From positions 5,356,501 to 5,420,500 of the forward strand of contig NZ_CP107968.1 in assembly GCF_036084755.1 (NCBI RefSeq): DNA of 64,000 bases, given 5' to 3'. This DNA is from Streptomyces sp. NBC_00370. Its GTDB lineage: Bacteria; Actinomycetota; Actinomycetes; Streptomycetales; Streptomycetaceae. Under the pieces are notes generated by a model, which was not told the DNA's origin, ran no database searches, and saw only the letters and a program-made list of their open reading frames with translations. The position numbers and the translations under genes were made by a program. Of the stretch, positions 1 through 8,223 are shown in pieces (the stretch's first letter is position 1; each line of letters opens with the position of its first letter).

Positions 1-103
1 CGGACCGCGGGGGAGCCGTGCCAGCAGGACCGCACGAGGCGCCGCCCGCCTGGGCGCCCCGGGACCACGACCGAGCAGCACCGAGTCGTCCCGGGAGGAC
101 GCC
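1..103 (+). promoter_or_regulatory. 3' part of a probable ZTP (pfl) riboswitch plus RBS hairpin, upstream of glyA
   Basis: The window opens inside the leader of glyA. The string GGGGGAGC (9-16) followed by CCGCCTGGGC (46-55) matches the two conserved 3' blocks of the pfl/ZTP riboswitch, which is known to sit upstream of glyA in actinobacteria. The 5' block lies outside the window. Immediately downstream an 11-bp stem with a 3-nt bulge pairs 58-71 with 85-95. Its 3' arm covers the start of the Shine-Dalgarno GGGAGGA (93-99), so ligand-dependent exposure of the ribosome site is plausible. The motif match is seen; the switch mechanism is inferred. Confidence 0.7.
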
Positions 104-1372
104 ATGACCCTGCCCCCGCACCACCCCGCCCTGTCCGCCGCCGACCCCGAACTGGCCGCGCTGGTCGGCGCGGAGGAGCGGCTCCAGGCCGAGACGCTCC
201 GGCTGATCGCCAGCGAGAACTACGTCTCCGCCGCCGTGCTCGAAGCGTCCGGGACCGTCCTGCAGAACAAGTACAGCGAGGGGTACCCCGGCCGCCGCTA
301 CTACGAGGGCCAGCAGGTCATCGACCAGGTCGAACGGCTCGCCGTGGCCCGCGCCAAGGCCCTGTTCGGCGTCGAGCACGCCAACGTCCAGCCCTACTCG
401 GGGTCCCCGGCCAACCTCGCCGTCTATCTCGCGTTCGCCGAGCCCGGCGACACCGTCATGGGGATGGCGCTGCCCATGGGCGGCCATCTCACCCACGGCT
501 GGGGCGTCTCGGCCACCGGCACCTGGTTCCGGGGCGTCCAGTACGGGGTGCGCGCCGACACCGGCCGGATCGACTTCGACGAGGTGCGTGACCTGGCGCT
601 CAAGGAGCGCCCGAAGGTCATCTTCTGCGGCGGTACGGCCATCCCGCGCACCATCGACTTCGCGGCCTTCGGCGAGATCGCGCGGGAGTGCGGCGCCGTG
701 CTCGTCGCCGACGTCGCCCATATCGCCGGGCTGATCGTCGGCGGCGCCCATCCCTCGCCCGTGCCGTACGCGGACGTGATCTCCACGACCACCCACAAGA
801 CCCTGCGCGGCCCGCGCGGCGCGATGCTGATGTCGCGCGCGTCCCACGCGAAGGCCATCGACAAGGCCGTCTTCCCCGGCCTCCAGGGCGGCCCGCACAA
901 CCAGACCACCGCCGCCATCGCCGTCGCCCTCCACGAGGCCGCCCGGCCGTCCTTCCCCGAGTACGCCCGGTCCGTCGTCGCCAACGCCAAGGCCCTCGCG
1001 GAGGCGCTGCTGGAGCGCGGCTTCGACCTGGTCTCCGGCGGCACCGACAACCACCTGATCCTGATGGACCTCACCCCCAAGAACGTCCCGGGCAAACTCG
1101 CGGCCAAGGCCCTCGACCGCGCCGGCCTCGTCGTCAACCACAACGCCGTCCCGTACGACCCGAGGAAGCCTTTCGACCCCTCGGGCCTGCGCATCGGCAC
1201 CCCGTCCCTCACCTCACGCGGCCTGGGTACGCGGCACATGCCCACGGTGGCCGACTGGATCGACCGCGGCGTCACGGCGGCCGGCGCGGGCGACGAGGAC
1301 GCCCTGGCCAAGATCCGCACCGAGGTGGCCGACCTCATGACGGCATTCCCCGCCCCGGGCCTGCCCGTCTGA
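104..1372 (+). CDS. glyA: Serine hydroxymethyltransferase
   Basis: PLP enzyme interconverting serine + tetrahydrofolate with glycine + 5,10-methylene-THF, the cell's main one-carbon source. The 422-aa length is normal for the family. Visible hallmarks are the N-terminal LRLIASENY block (residues 32-40), the YSEGYPGRRYYEG block (57-69), and the PLP-lysine motif STTTHKTLRGPRG with Lys232. The ATG start has a strong GGGAGGA ribosome site 4 nt upstream. The leader carries a probable ZTP riboswitch, fitting control by folate/purine status. trpS follows 50 bp later on the same strand. Confidence 0.97.
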   Translation: MTLPPHHPALSAADPELAALVGAEERLQAETLRLIASENYVSAAVLEASGTVLQNKYSEGYPGRRYYEGQQVIDQVERLAVARAKALFGVEHANVQPYSGSPANLAVYLAFAEPGDTVMGMALPMGGHLTHGWGVSATGTWFRGVQYGVRADTGRIDFDEVRDLALKERPKVIFCGGTAIPRTIDFAAFGEIARECGAVLVADVAHIAGLIVGGAHPSPVPYADVISTTTHKTLRGPRGAMLMSRASHAKAIDKAVFPGLQGGPHNQTTAAIAVALHEAARPSFPEYARSVVANAKALAEALLERGFDLVSGGTDNHLILMDLTPKNVPGKLAAKALDRAGLVVNHNAVPYDPRKPFDPSGLRIGTPSLTSRGLGTRHMPTVADWIDRGVTAAGAGDEDALAKIRTEVADLMTAFPAPGLPV

Positions 1373-1422
1373 CCGGACAACCCCGACCCGAGCTGTCCGC
1401 CGTACCTGAGAGAATGGTGAAC

Positions 1423-2436
1423 ATGCCCTCTGACCGTCCCCGCGCGCTCTCCGGTATCCAGCCCACCGCAGGTTCGTTCCATCTCGGGAACTACCTCGGG
1501 GCGATCCGCCAGTATGTGGCGCTGCAAGAATCCCACGACGCCTTCTACATGGTCGTCGACCTGCACGCGATCACGGTTCCGCAGGTCCCCGCCGAGCTGC
1601 GGGCCAATACCCGGCTCGCCGTCGCCCAGCTGCTCGCCGCCGGGCTCGATCCGGCGCGGTGCACGCTGTTCGTGCAGAGCCATGTGCCCGAGCACGCCCA
1701 GCTCGGCTGGGTGATGAACTGTCTCACCGGCTTCGGCGAGGCGTCCCGGATGACGCAGTTCAAGGACAAGTCGGCCAAGCAGGGTGCCGACCGTTCCACC
1801 GTGGGGCTCTTCACGTACCCGATCCTGCAGGTCGCCGACATCCTGCTGTACCAGGCCGACGCCGTGCCCGTCGGTGAGGACCAGCGGCAGCACGTCGAGC
1901 TGACCCGCGATCTCGCCGAGCGCTTCAACACCCGCTTCGGTCCGACGTTCACGGTGCCCGCGCCGTACATCGTCAAGGAGGTCGGGAAGGTCTACGACCT
2001 CCAGGACCCGACGATCAAGATGAGCAAGTCGGCGTCCACGCCCAAGGGCCTGGTCAATCTGCTGGACGACCCGAAGGTCACGGCGAAGAAGATCAGGAGC
2101 GCCGTCACCGACACCGGCTCGGAGATCGTCTTCGACGCCGCCGACAAGCCCGGCATCAGCAATCTCCTCACCATCTACGCCACGCTCACCGGCACCGGAA
2201 TCCAGGATCTGGAGACCGCGTACGCGGGCAAGGGCTACGGTGCGCTGAAGACGGACCTCGCGGACATCGTCGTCGATTTCGTCACACCGTTCAGGACCCG
2301 CACCCAGGAGTATCTGGACGACCCGGAGACGTTGGACTCGATCCTCGCCGAGGGCGCTGACAAGGCCCGTACGGTCGCGGCGGAGACCCTGGCGCAGGCG
2401 TACGACCGTATCGGCCTCCTGCCCGCCAAGCACTGA
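1423..2436 (+). CDS. trpS: Tryptophan--tRNA ligase
   Basis: Class I aminoacyl-tRNA synthetase charging tRNA-Trp in the cytoplasm. The 337-aa product begins MPSDRPRALSGIQPTAG. It has the HIGH-like signature (FHLGN) near residue 23 and the KMSKS loop (IKMSKSAS) near residue 200, spaced as in bacterial TrpS. Reading continues openly far upstream, so the start is a choice. ATG 1423 has a GAGAGA ribosome-like site about 10 nt away, whereas an alternative ATG at 1414 would sit on top of it. A short hairpin (2440-2457) follows the stop. Confidence 0.95.
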   Translation: MPSDRPRALSGIQPTAGSFHLGNYLGAIRQYVALQESHDAFYMVVDLHAITVPQVPAELRANTRLAVAQLLAAGLDPARCTLFVQSHVPEHAQLGWVMNCLTGFGEASRMTQFKDKSAKQGADRSTVGLFTYPILQVADILLYQADAVPVGEDQRQHVELTRDLAERFNTRFGPTFTVPAPYIVKEVGKVYDLQDPTIKMSKSASTPKGLVNLLDDPKVTAKKIRSAVTDTGSEIVFDAADKPGISNLLTIYATLTGTGIQDLETAYAGKGYGALKTDLADIVVDFVTPFRTRTQEYLDDPETLDSILAEGADKARTVAAETLAQAYDRIGLLPAKH

Positions 2437-2439
2437 GCA

Positions 2440-2457
2440 CCCGGTCCTGCGACCGGG
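2440..2457 (+). terminator. Short hairpin after trpS
   Basis: CCCGGTC and GACCGGG pair as a 7-bp GC stem with a 4-base loop immediately after the trpS stop. There is no T-tract, so this is a weak terminator or 3'-end stabiliser. Confidence 0.35.
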
Positions 2458-2589
2458 CACGCTGGTAAGCGCGGCGGCGGCGAGTCACACTGGCGGACGG
2501 CGCCGGGCATATCAGATGACCTGCGAAGCGGTACATCGGCCGTAAATGGTGCAAGTGGTGCGAATGACGCATCAAGTGAGGAGAACGAC

Positions 2590-3186
2590 GTGGGGACCGT
2601 AACGCTCGGCGTTTCGATCGCGGTCCCGGAGCCGTACGGCAGTCTGCTCCAGGAGCAGCGTGCGGGCTTCGGTGATCCCGCGGCGCACGCCATCCCCACC
2701 CATGTCACGCTCCTCCCGCCGACGGAGATCGACCATGCGTCGCTGCCGGCCGTCGAGGCGCATCTCGCCGCCGTCGCGACGGCCAGCAGGCCCTTCCCGA
2801 TGCGGCTCTCCGGCACCGGCACCTTCCGTCCGCTCTCGCCGGTCGTCTTCATCCAGGTCGTCGAAGGCGCCTCGGCGTGCAGCTGGCTCCAGAAGCGGGT
2901 CAGGGACGCCTCGGGACCCCTGGTACGGGAACTGCAGTTCCCGTACCACCCGCATGTCACCGTGGCGCACGGCATCGCCGAGGACGCCATGGACCGCGCC
3001 TACGAGGAGCTGTCCGAGTACGGCGCGCAGTGGAGCTGCACCTCGTTCGCGCTCTACGAGCAGGGCACGGACGGCGTGTGGCGCAAGCTGCACGAGTACG
3101 CGTTCGGCGGCGGCGGTGAGACGTACGGGGTGCCCTCGCAGAGCAGCCCGCGCGACCACCACCCCGCCCCCTCCCTTCGGCCTTAG
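2590..3186 (+). CDS. 2'-5' RNA ligase family protein (2H phosphoesterase)
   Basis: A 198-aa cytoplasmic protein with the two HxT motifs that define the 2H phosphoesterase fold: THVTLL (His38, Thr40) and PHVTVAHG (His122, Thr124). Family members hydrolyse or ligate 2',5'- or cyclic phosphodiester bonds in RNA or nucleotides; the physiological substrate here is unknown. GTG start with GAGGAG (2578-2583) 6 nt upstream. It follows trpS by about 150 bp and faces the DprE2-like gene tail to tail. The last 25 residues are low-complexity and probably disordered. Confidence 0.85.
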   Translation: MGTVTLGVSIAVPEPYGSLLQEQRAGFGDPAAHAIPTHVTLLPPTEIDHASLPAVEAHLAAVATASRPFPMRLSGTGTFRPLSPVVFIQVVEGASACSWLQKRVRDASGPLVRELQFPYHPHVTVAHGIAEDAMDRAYEELSEYGAQWSCTSFALYEQGTDGVWRKLHEYAFGGGGETYGVPSQSSPRDHHPAPSLRP

Positions 3187-3205
3187 ACGGGCCGGGCCGG
3201 GCCCC

Positions 3206-3979
3206 TCAGAGCGGGAGGGTGCGGAACAGCGCCCTCGGCAGGTGCCGCAGCGCCGACATCACCACCCGCGTCGCCCCCGGCACCCACACCGTCTCCGAGC
3301 GCCGCCGCAGCCCCAGCTCCACCGCCGTCGCCACCGCCCCGGGCGTGGTCGTCAGCAGTGCCTCCGCCGGTCCGGCCGTCCGGCCGGCCGTCATCCGCGA
3401 CCGTACGAACCCGGGCCTGACGATCATCACGTGCACACCCGTGCCGTACATCGCGTCGCCGAGCCCCTGGGTGAACGCGTCGAGCCCCGCCTTGCTCGAC
3501 CCGTGGATGAAGTCCGTCCGCCTGGCCCGCTCACCGGCCGCCGCCGTCAGCACCACCAGCGAACCGCGCCCCTGCGCCTGGAGCGCCGCCGCGCACACCA
3601 GCGCCGCCGAGACCGCCCCGGTGTAGTTGGTCTGCGCGACCCGCACGGCCGCGAGCGGCGCCGCCTCGTCCCGCGCCTGGTCGCCGAGGACCCCGAAGGC
3701 CAGCAGCACCAGGTCGATGTCGCCCTCCGCGAAGACCTTGCCCAGCGCCTCCTCGTGCGCGTCCGTCTCCAGCGCGTCGAAGGCGACCGTACGGACGTCC
3801 ATGTCCGCGTGCAGCGCCCGCAGCGCGCCCGCCGCGCTCTCCAGGCCGGCGGACGGCCGTCCGGCGAGCCAGACCGTACGGACCCCGCGGGTGATCAGCC
3901 GGCGCGCCGTCGCGAGTCCGATCTCCGACGTGCCGCCGAGGACGAGCAGGGACCGTGGGGAACCGAAGGCGTCCTTCAT
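3206..3979 (-). CDS. DprE2-like short-chain dehydrogenase with substituted catalytic residues
   Basis: A 257-aa Rossmann-fold SDR resembling DprE2 (decaprenylphospho-2-keto-ribose 2-reductase), which with DprE1 makes decaprenyl-phospho-arabinose in mycobacteria. The NAD(P) motif GGTSEIG is at 15-21. The catalytic region reads VVLTAAAGERARRTDFIHG then SSKAG. Compared with the mycobacterial protein as I recall it (SSAAGE, then VYGSTKAG), the active Ser is Ala146 and the active Tyr is His159; Lys163 remains. The start chosen (MKDAFG) has AAGGAG 9 nt upstream; a GTG 30 nt earlier extends the frame without support. No DprE1 homologue lies beside it. Confidence 0.8.
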   Translation of the reverse strand: MKDAFGSPRSLLVLGGTSEIGLATARRLITRGVRTVWLAGRPSAGLESAAGALRALHADMDVRTVAFDALETDAHEEALGKVFAEGDIDLVLLAFGVLGDQARDEAAPLAAVRVAQTNYTGAVSAALVCAAALQAQGRGSLVVLTAAAGERARRTDFIHGSSKAGLDAFTQGLGDAMYGTGVHVMIVRPGFVRSRMTAGRTAGPAEALLTTTPGAVATAVELGLRRRSETVWVPGATRVVMSALRHLPRALFRTLPL

Positions 3980-4150
3980 CGGGCTGTGCTCCTTCGTCAA
4001 GACAGACATGAAGGTGACCGTATCGCCCTATACCTCATAATTTGTCGCCTTCGCCATCCGACTCGTATGAATGGGTGGCTGACGGTCCGCCCAGCGAGAG
4101 GCGTGGCGATGTAACCGCTGGACTTCCGATTCGGGGGTAAATCTCCTTCC

Positions 4151-5143
4151 ATGGACTGGCTGAAAAAGCTCCCCGTCATCGGCCCCGTGGTGGCCCGGCT
4201 GATGCAGACGCACGCGTGGCGGTCGTACGAGACGCTCGACCGGGTCCACTGGGCCAGACTCGCCGCCGCCATCACCTTCATCAGCTTCCTGGCGCTCTTC
4301 CCGCTGATCACCGTGGGCGCCGCGATCGGCGCGGCGCTGCTCAGCCAGGGGCAGCTGGACCGGGTGCAGAACAGCATCTCCAAGCAGGTGCCCGGCATCT
4401 CCGACCAGCTGAACATCGACACGCTCGTCGCGAACGCCGGCACGGTCGGGCTGATCGCGGGCGCGCTGCTGCTGTTCACCGGTATCGGCTGGGTCGGCTC
4501 CATGCGCGAATGCCTGCGGGCCGTCTGGGAGCTGGACGACAGCCCCGAGGGCAATCCGATCGTCCTCAAGGGCAAGGACGCGCTGGTCCTGTTCGGCCTC
4601 GGCGCCGTCGGTCTCGCCTCGCTCGGCGCCTCCGGGTTCGGATCGACCGCCGTCGGCTGGACGGCGGACAAGCTCGGCATCCCCGAAGGCGGCGCCGGCG
4701 GTGTGCTGCTCCAGGTCGCGGCGATCGCCGTCGCGGCCGTCGCCGACTTCCTGCTCCTGCTGTACGTGCTGACGCTGCTGCCGCGCGTGAAGCCGGAGCG
4801 GCGCAGGCTCGCGGTCGCCGCCCTGCTCGGCGCCGTCGGCTTCGAACTGCTCAAGCTGCTGCTCGGCGGCTATATGAAGGGCGTCGCTTCGAAGTCCATG
4901 TACGGCGCGTTCGGCGTGCCCGTCGCGCTGCTGCTGTGGATCAACTTCATGGCGAAGCTGCTCCTGTTCTGCGCCGCCTGGACGGCCACCCCCAGCAAGG
5001 AGCAGGAGAAGGAGCGCGCGGCGGAGCGGGAACAGGAGCAGGAGCGCGAAGAGGCGCGGGAGCGGGCGGCGGAGGAGCGGGCAGGGCAGGTCAGGGACGC
5101 GGACGCCGACGGACCAGGTCCGGCAGCGGCCAGCGCCGGTTGA
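4151..5143 (+). CDS. YihY/BrkB family inner-membrane protein
   Basis: A 330-aa polytopic membrane protein of the YihY/YhjD/BrkB family, once called ribonuclease BN. It has about six hydrophobic segments between residues 35 and 280 and the family-typical RVHWARLAAAITFISFLALFP stretch at the first. The last 50 residues are a highly charged Glu/Arg repeat that would form a cytoplasmic helix or coiled coil. Function is unproven; roles in transport or lipid export have been proposed for relatives. No ribosome site precedes the ATG, but TAAATC lies 7 nt before it, as in leaderless transcripts. Its 3' end overlaps the convergent carboxypeptidase gene by 53 nt. Confidence 0.85.
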   Translation: MDWLKKLPVIGPVVARLMQTHAWRSYETLDRVHWARLAAAITFISFLALFPLITVGAAIGAALLSQGQLDRVQNSISKQVPGISDQLNIDTLVANAGTVGLIAGALLLFTGIGWVGSMRECLRAVWELDDSPEGNPIVLKGKDALVLFGLGAVGLASLGASGFGSTAVGWTADKLGIPEGGAGGVLLQVAAIAVAAVADFLLLLYVLTLLPRVKPERRRLAVAALLGAVGFELLKLLLGGYMKGVASKSMYGAFGVPVALLLWINFMAKLLLFCAAWTATPSKEQEKERAAEREQEQEREEARERAAEERAGQVRDADADGPGPAAASAG

Positions 5144-6347
5144 CCAGATAGGCGGCGGCCGCCAGCACGATCAGCGCGCCCGCCGTGATGGACAGCGCGA
5201 TACCGACCCCGCTCGAACCGTCCGAGACGGCGGCCGAGGCGTTGGCCCTGGCACCGGCGTCGGGCGAGGGCTTCGGTGCGGCGCTGGGCTTGCCGCCCGC
5301 CTGCTGGGTGTCGGTCTTGGCCGACTTCGGCGGTACGAGCTTGCCGACGGGCGTCACCTTGCCGGCCGAGGCGAAGCCCCAGTCCAGCAGCCGCCCGGCC
5401 TCCTCGTACACCGCCTGGTTCTCGTCCGACGACGGGTTCATGACGGTGACCAGCAGCACCTTGCCGTCGCGCTCGGCGACACCCGTGAACGTGGATCCGG
5501 CGTGCGTGGTGTTGCCGTTCTTCACCCCGGCGAGGCCCTGGTACGGGCTGACGCCGCCGGCGCCGGTCAGCAGCTTGTTGGTGTTCTGGATCTCGAAGGT
5601 CGAGCGCTTCTTGCTCGGCTTCTTGCCCTTCTTGGCCTTGACCATCTCGCCGGGGAACTTGGCCGTCGCCGTCGAGCAGTACTCCCGGAAGTCCTTGTTC
5701 TGCAGCCCCGACCTGGCGAACAGCGTCAGGTCGTAGGCGCTGGAGAGCTGGCCCGGCTCGTCGTACCCGTCCGGCGACACGACATGGGTGTCCAGGGCCT
5801 GCAGCTCGTCCGCGTGCGCCTGCATGTCCTGGACGGTCTTCTTGACGCCGCCGTTCATGGCGGCCAGCACGTGCACCGCGTCGTTGCCCGAGCGCAGGAA
5901 GACACCCAGCCACAGGTCGTGGACCGAATAGGTGAGGTTCTCCTTCACCCCGACCAGGCTGCTGCCCTCACCCATGCCGGCCAGATCGGCGGGCGCCACC
6001 TTGTGCTGCTCGGTGCTGGGCATCTTCGGCAGCAGGGTGTCCGCGAAGAGCATCTTGAGCGTGGACGCGGGCGCCAGCCGCCAGTGCGGGTTGTGCGCGG
6101 CCAGTACGTCGCCCGACTCGGCGTCGGCGACGATCCAGGACCGTCCCGACAGCTTCTTCGGCAGGACCGGCGCACCGAGTCCGAGATCCACCTGCGTGCC
6201 CGCCATGGCGAGCCTCGTCCCGCCGACGCTCGACATCGTGGCGGGCGGCTGGGGCTGCTTGCCGTCCGCCCAGGAGGGCGCGGCGGTCAGAAGGGGCAGC
6301 AACGCGGCGGAGGCGACCGTCAGGGCGGTCTTTTTCAGAGCGGACAC
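5091..6347 (-). CDS. D-alanyl-D-alanine carboxypeptidase (PBP, S11 family)
   Basis: Extracytoplasmic penicillin-binding protein that trims the terminal D-Ala of peptidoglycan stem peptides. From the chosen GTG it is 418 aa with a clear signal peptide (VSALKKTALTVASAALL to about residue 27). The catalytic motifs are SxxK (STLK, Ser95-Lys98), SGN (153-155) and KNG (276-278) in place of the usual KTG. An Ala/Pro-rich linker and one transmembrane segment end the protein, anchoring it outside. The start is uncertain: ATG at 6374 is an alternative, but TACGTT 7 nt before the GTG would suit a leaderless mRNA. Divergent from the SCO4848-like gene. Confidence 0.88.
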   Translation of the reverse strand: MSALKKTALTVASAALLPLLTAAPSWADGKQPQPPATMSSVGGTRLAMAGTQVDLGLGAPVLPKKLSGRSWIVADAESGDVLAAHNPHWRLAPASTLKMLFADTLLPKMPSTEQHKVAPADLAGMGEGSSLVGVKENLTYSVHDLWLGVFLRSGNDAVHVLAAMNGGVKKTVQDMQAHADELQALDTHVVSPDGYDEPGQLSSAYDLTLFARSGLQNKDFREYCSTATAKFPGEMVKAKKGKKPSKKRSTFEIQNTNKLLTGAGGVSPYQGLAGVKNGNTTHAGSTFTGVAERDGKVLLVTVMNPSSDENQAVYEEAGRLLDWGFASAGKVTPVGKLVPPKSAKTDTQQAGGKPSAAPKPSPDAGARANASAAVSDGSSGVGIALSITAGALIVLAAAAYLVNRRWPLPDLVRRRPRP

Positions 6348-6426
6348 GCACCAGAACGTACATGCCCCGCCCATGGATCCCCACCCCAGCCTCTTCGGGC
6401 CGGGGGACGACGGCGATACTGGGTCC

Positions 6427-6714
6427 ATGAAGCTCAGCCGCCGTGTCTCCTGGTTCCTGCTCGCCTTCGGAGTCTGGAGCTGGTGGATCTGGATCACCTT
6501 CGCTAAGAATCTCTGGCAGGACGGCAGCGGACTCGCCTTCGACGACGCGGGCGATCCGACCGCCTACTTCTGGGTGCATCTGATGCTGGCTGTCGCGTCC
6601 TTTGTATTGGGGACGGTGATCGGCGTCATCGGGTTCCGTAGTGTGCGCACGCTGCGGCGCGAACGGGACGACAACCAGCCACAGCCGGAACCGGAACCGA
6701 CGCGCGTGCCCTGA
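6427..6714 (+). CDS. SCO4848 family small membrane protein
   Basis: A 95-aa protein with two hydrophobic segments: SWFLLAFGVWSWWIWITF around residues 8-25 and WVHLMLAVASFVLGTVIGVIG around 45-65. Between them is an acidic loop, and the cytoplasmic tail is rich in Pro, Glu and Gln. It matches the small conserved Streptomyces membrane protein named after SCO4848. No function is known. The frame is open for about 500 nt upstream, opposite the carboxypeptidase gene; the ATG at 6427 is the first that yields a sensible membrane protein. It precedes the metallophosphoesterase on the same strand. Confidence 0.8.
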   Translation: MKLSRRVSWFLLAFGVWSWWIWITFAKNLWQDGSGLAFDDAGDPTAYFWVHLMLAVASFVLGTVIGVIGFRSVRTLRRERDDNQPQPEPEPTRVP

Positions 6715-6823
6715 CCACGCACGTCGCCGACCACGGCCCGCCGTCCGGGCTCCGACCGGCGCCCGGCACACTGTGCCGACGGGGTGCGTCGCGCGGCGCG
6801 GCCGACTGGGGCAGGAGCCGTTC

Positions 6824-8062
6824 GTGATCGTGTTGGTCGTCTTGATGGTGCTGCTGGCCGTCGCCGTGGTGGGTGCGGCGCACTGGTACGTGTGGCGGCG
6901 GCTGGTCCGTGACACCACGGCCGACGGCAGCGGCTGGCGCAGGGCCGGTACGGCCCTCGCCGTGCTCATGCCGGTGCTCGCCGTCGGCGCGCTGGCCGTC
7001 GGGCGGTCCGGGGCGCCGTTCCTGCTCCAGCGCGTCCTGGCCTGGCCGGGGTATCTGTGGCTCGCCGTCCTGCTCTACCTGCTGCTCGCGCTCGCCGTCG
7101 GCGAGGTCGTACGGCCGTTGCTGCGGCGGCTGTTGGCGCGCCGGGCGAGCGGGGCCGAGCCGGTCCCGCCGGCCGGCCGGGACCTCCCCGAGACTGACGA
7201 AGCGTCAGGAAGCGTCGCCACGGCGACGGTCACCGTTCCTTCACGCCGCCTCTTCGTCGCCCGGGTCGTCGGCGGCGCTGCGGGCGCCGCGGCCCTCGGC
7301 ACCGTCGGCTACGGGACGTACGGCGTGCTGCGCGGCCCGCGCGTCAAGCGCGTGACCGTGCCGCTGGCCAAACTGCCGCGCGCAGCGCACGGGTTCCGGA
7401 TCGCCGTGGTCAGCGACATCCACCTCGGGCCCATCCTCGGCCGCTCGCACGCGCAGCGCGTCGTCGACACCATCAACGCCACCAACCCCGATCTGATCGC
7501 CGTCGTGGGCGACCTGGTCGACGGCAGCGTCAAGGACCTCGGCCCGGCGGCCGAACCGCTCGCCGGGCTCCAGGCGCGGCACGGCTCGTTCTTCGTCACC
7601 GGCAACCACGAGTACTACTCGGGCGCCGCCGCCTGGGTCGCGCACGTACGCGAACTGGGCCTGCACCCGCTGGAGAACGACCGGGTGGAGATCGCCGGGT
7701 TCGACCTGGCGGGCGTCAACGACGTGGGCGGCGAGAGCGAGGGGCACGGACCCGACTTCGACAAGGCGCTCGGCGACCGCGACCCGGCCAGGGCCTCCGT
7801 ACTGCTCGCGCACCAGCCGATCGTCATCGACGACGCCGTGAGCCACGGCGTGGACCTCCAGCTTTCCGGCCACACCCACGGTGGTCAGCTGTGGCCGGGC
7901 AATCTCGTCGCCCGGCTCTCCAACCCCACCGTCGCGGGGCTCGAACGGTACGGCGACACGCAGTTGTACGTGTCGCGCGGCGCGGGCGCCTGGGGCCCGC
8001 CGGTACGGGTCGACGCGCCCTCCGACATCACCGTGATCGAGCTGGCGTCCCGGCAGGCATGA
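6824..8062 (+). CDS. Membrane-anchored metallophosphoesterase with internal Tat-like signal
   Basis: 412 aa. Residues 180-412 are a calcineurin-like phosphoesterase with all metal motifs: SDIHLG (D198, H200), GDLVDG (229-), GNHE (260-263), LLAHQP and GHTHGG (349-354). Relatives include YkuE/YaeI, which act on membrane lipid phosphates. Three membrane segments (about 1-20, 42-62, 73-97) precede a Tat-like SRRLF motif (140-144) and a fourth hydrophobic stretch. Charge distribution puts the twin arginine in the cytoplasm and the enzyme domain outside. The GTG start has AGGAG 6 nt upstream; the open frame extends further but without a ribosome site. Confidence 0.88.
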   Translation: MIVLVVLMVLLAVAVVGAAHWYVWRRLVRDTTADGSGWRRAGTALAVLMPVLAVGALAVGRSGAPFLLQRVLAWPGYLWLAVLLYLLLALAVGEVVRPLLRRLLARRASGAEPVPPAGRDLPETDEASGSVATATVTVPSRRLFVARVVGGAAGAAALGTVGYGTYGVLRGPRVKRVTVPLAKLPRAAHGFRIAVVSDIHLGPILGRSHAQRVVDTINATNPDLIAVVGDLVDGSVKDLGPAAEPLAGLQARHGSFFVTGNHEYYSGAAAWVAHVRELGLHPLENDRVEIAGFDLAGVNDVGGESEGHGPDFDKALGDRDPARASVLLAHQPIVIDDAVSHGVDLQLSGHTHGGQLWPGNLVARLSNPTVAGLERYGDTQLYVSRGAGAWGPPVRVDAPSDITVIELASRQA

Positions 8063-8223
8063 CCGCCCGGATCGTTGATTTTCAGCCAACTGCCGCGAAG
8101 AGGTTTCAGTGACCTGACCGTTGTGCGGGACACCTCTGATTTCCCTTCCCCATGTGAAGTCCGTGTGATTGGGTGAGCGCCATCACGGTCAGGGGTGGGC
8201 GTGTGACAGAGGGGCACAACAAA

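Noticed and set aside
424..2460. 678-codon minus-strand open frame across glyA and trpS
   Set aside because: Crosses two well-identified genes and their gap; no recognisable motif.
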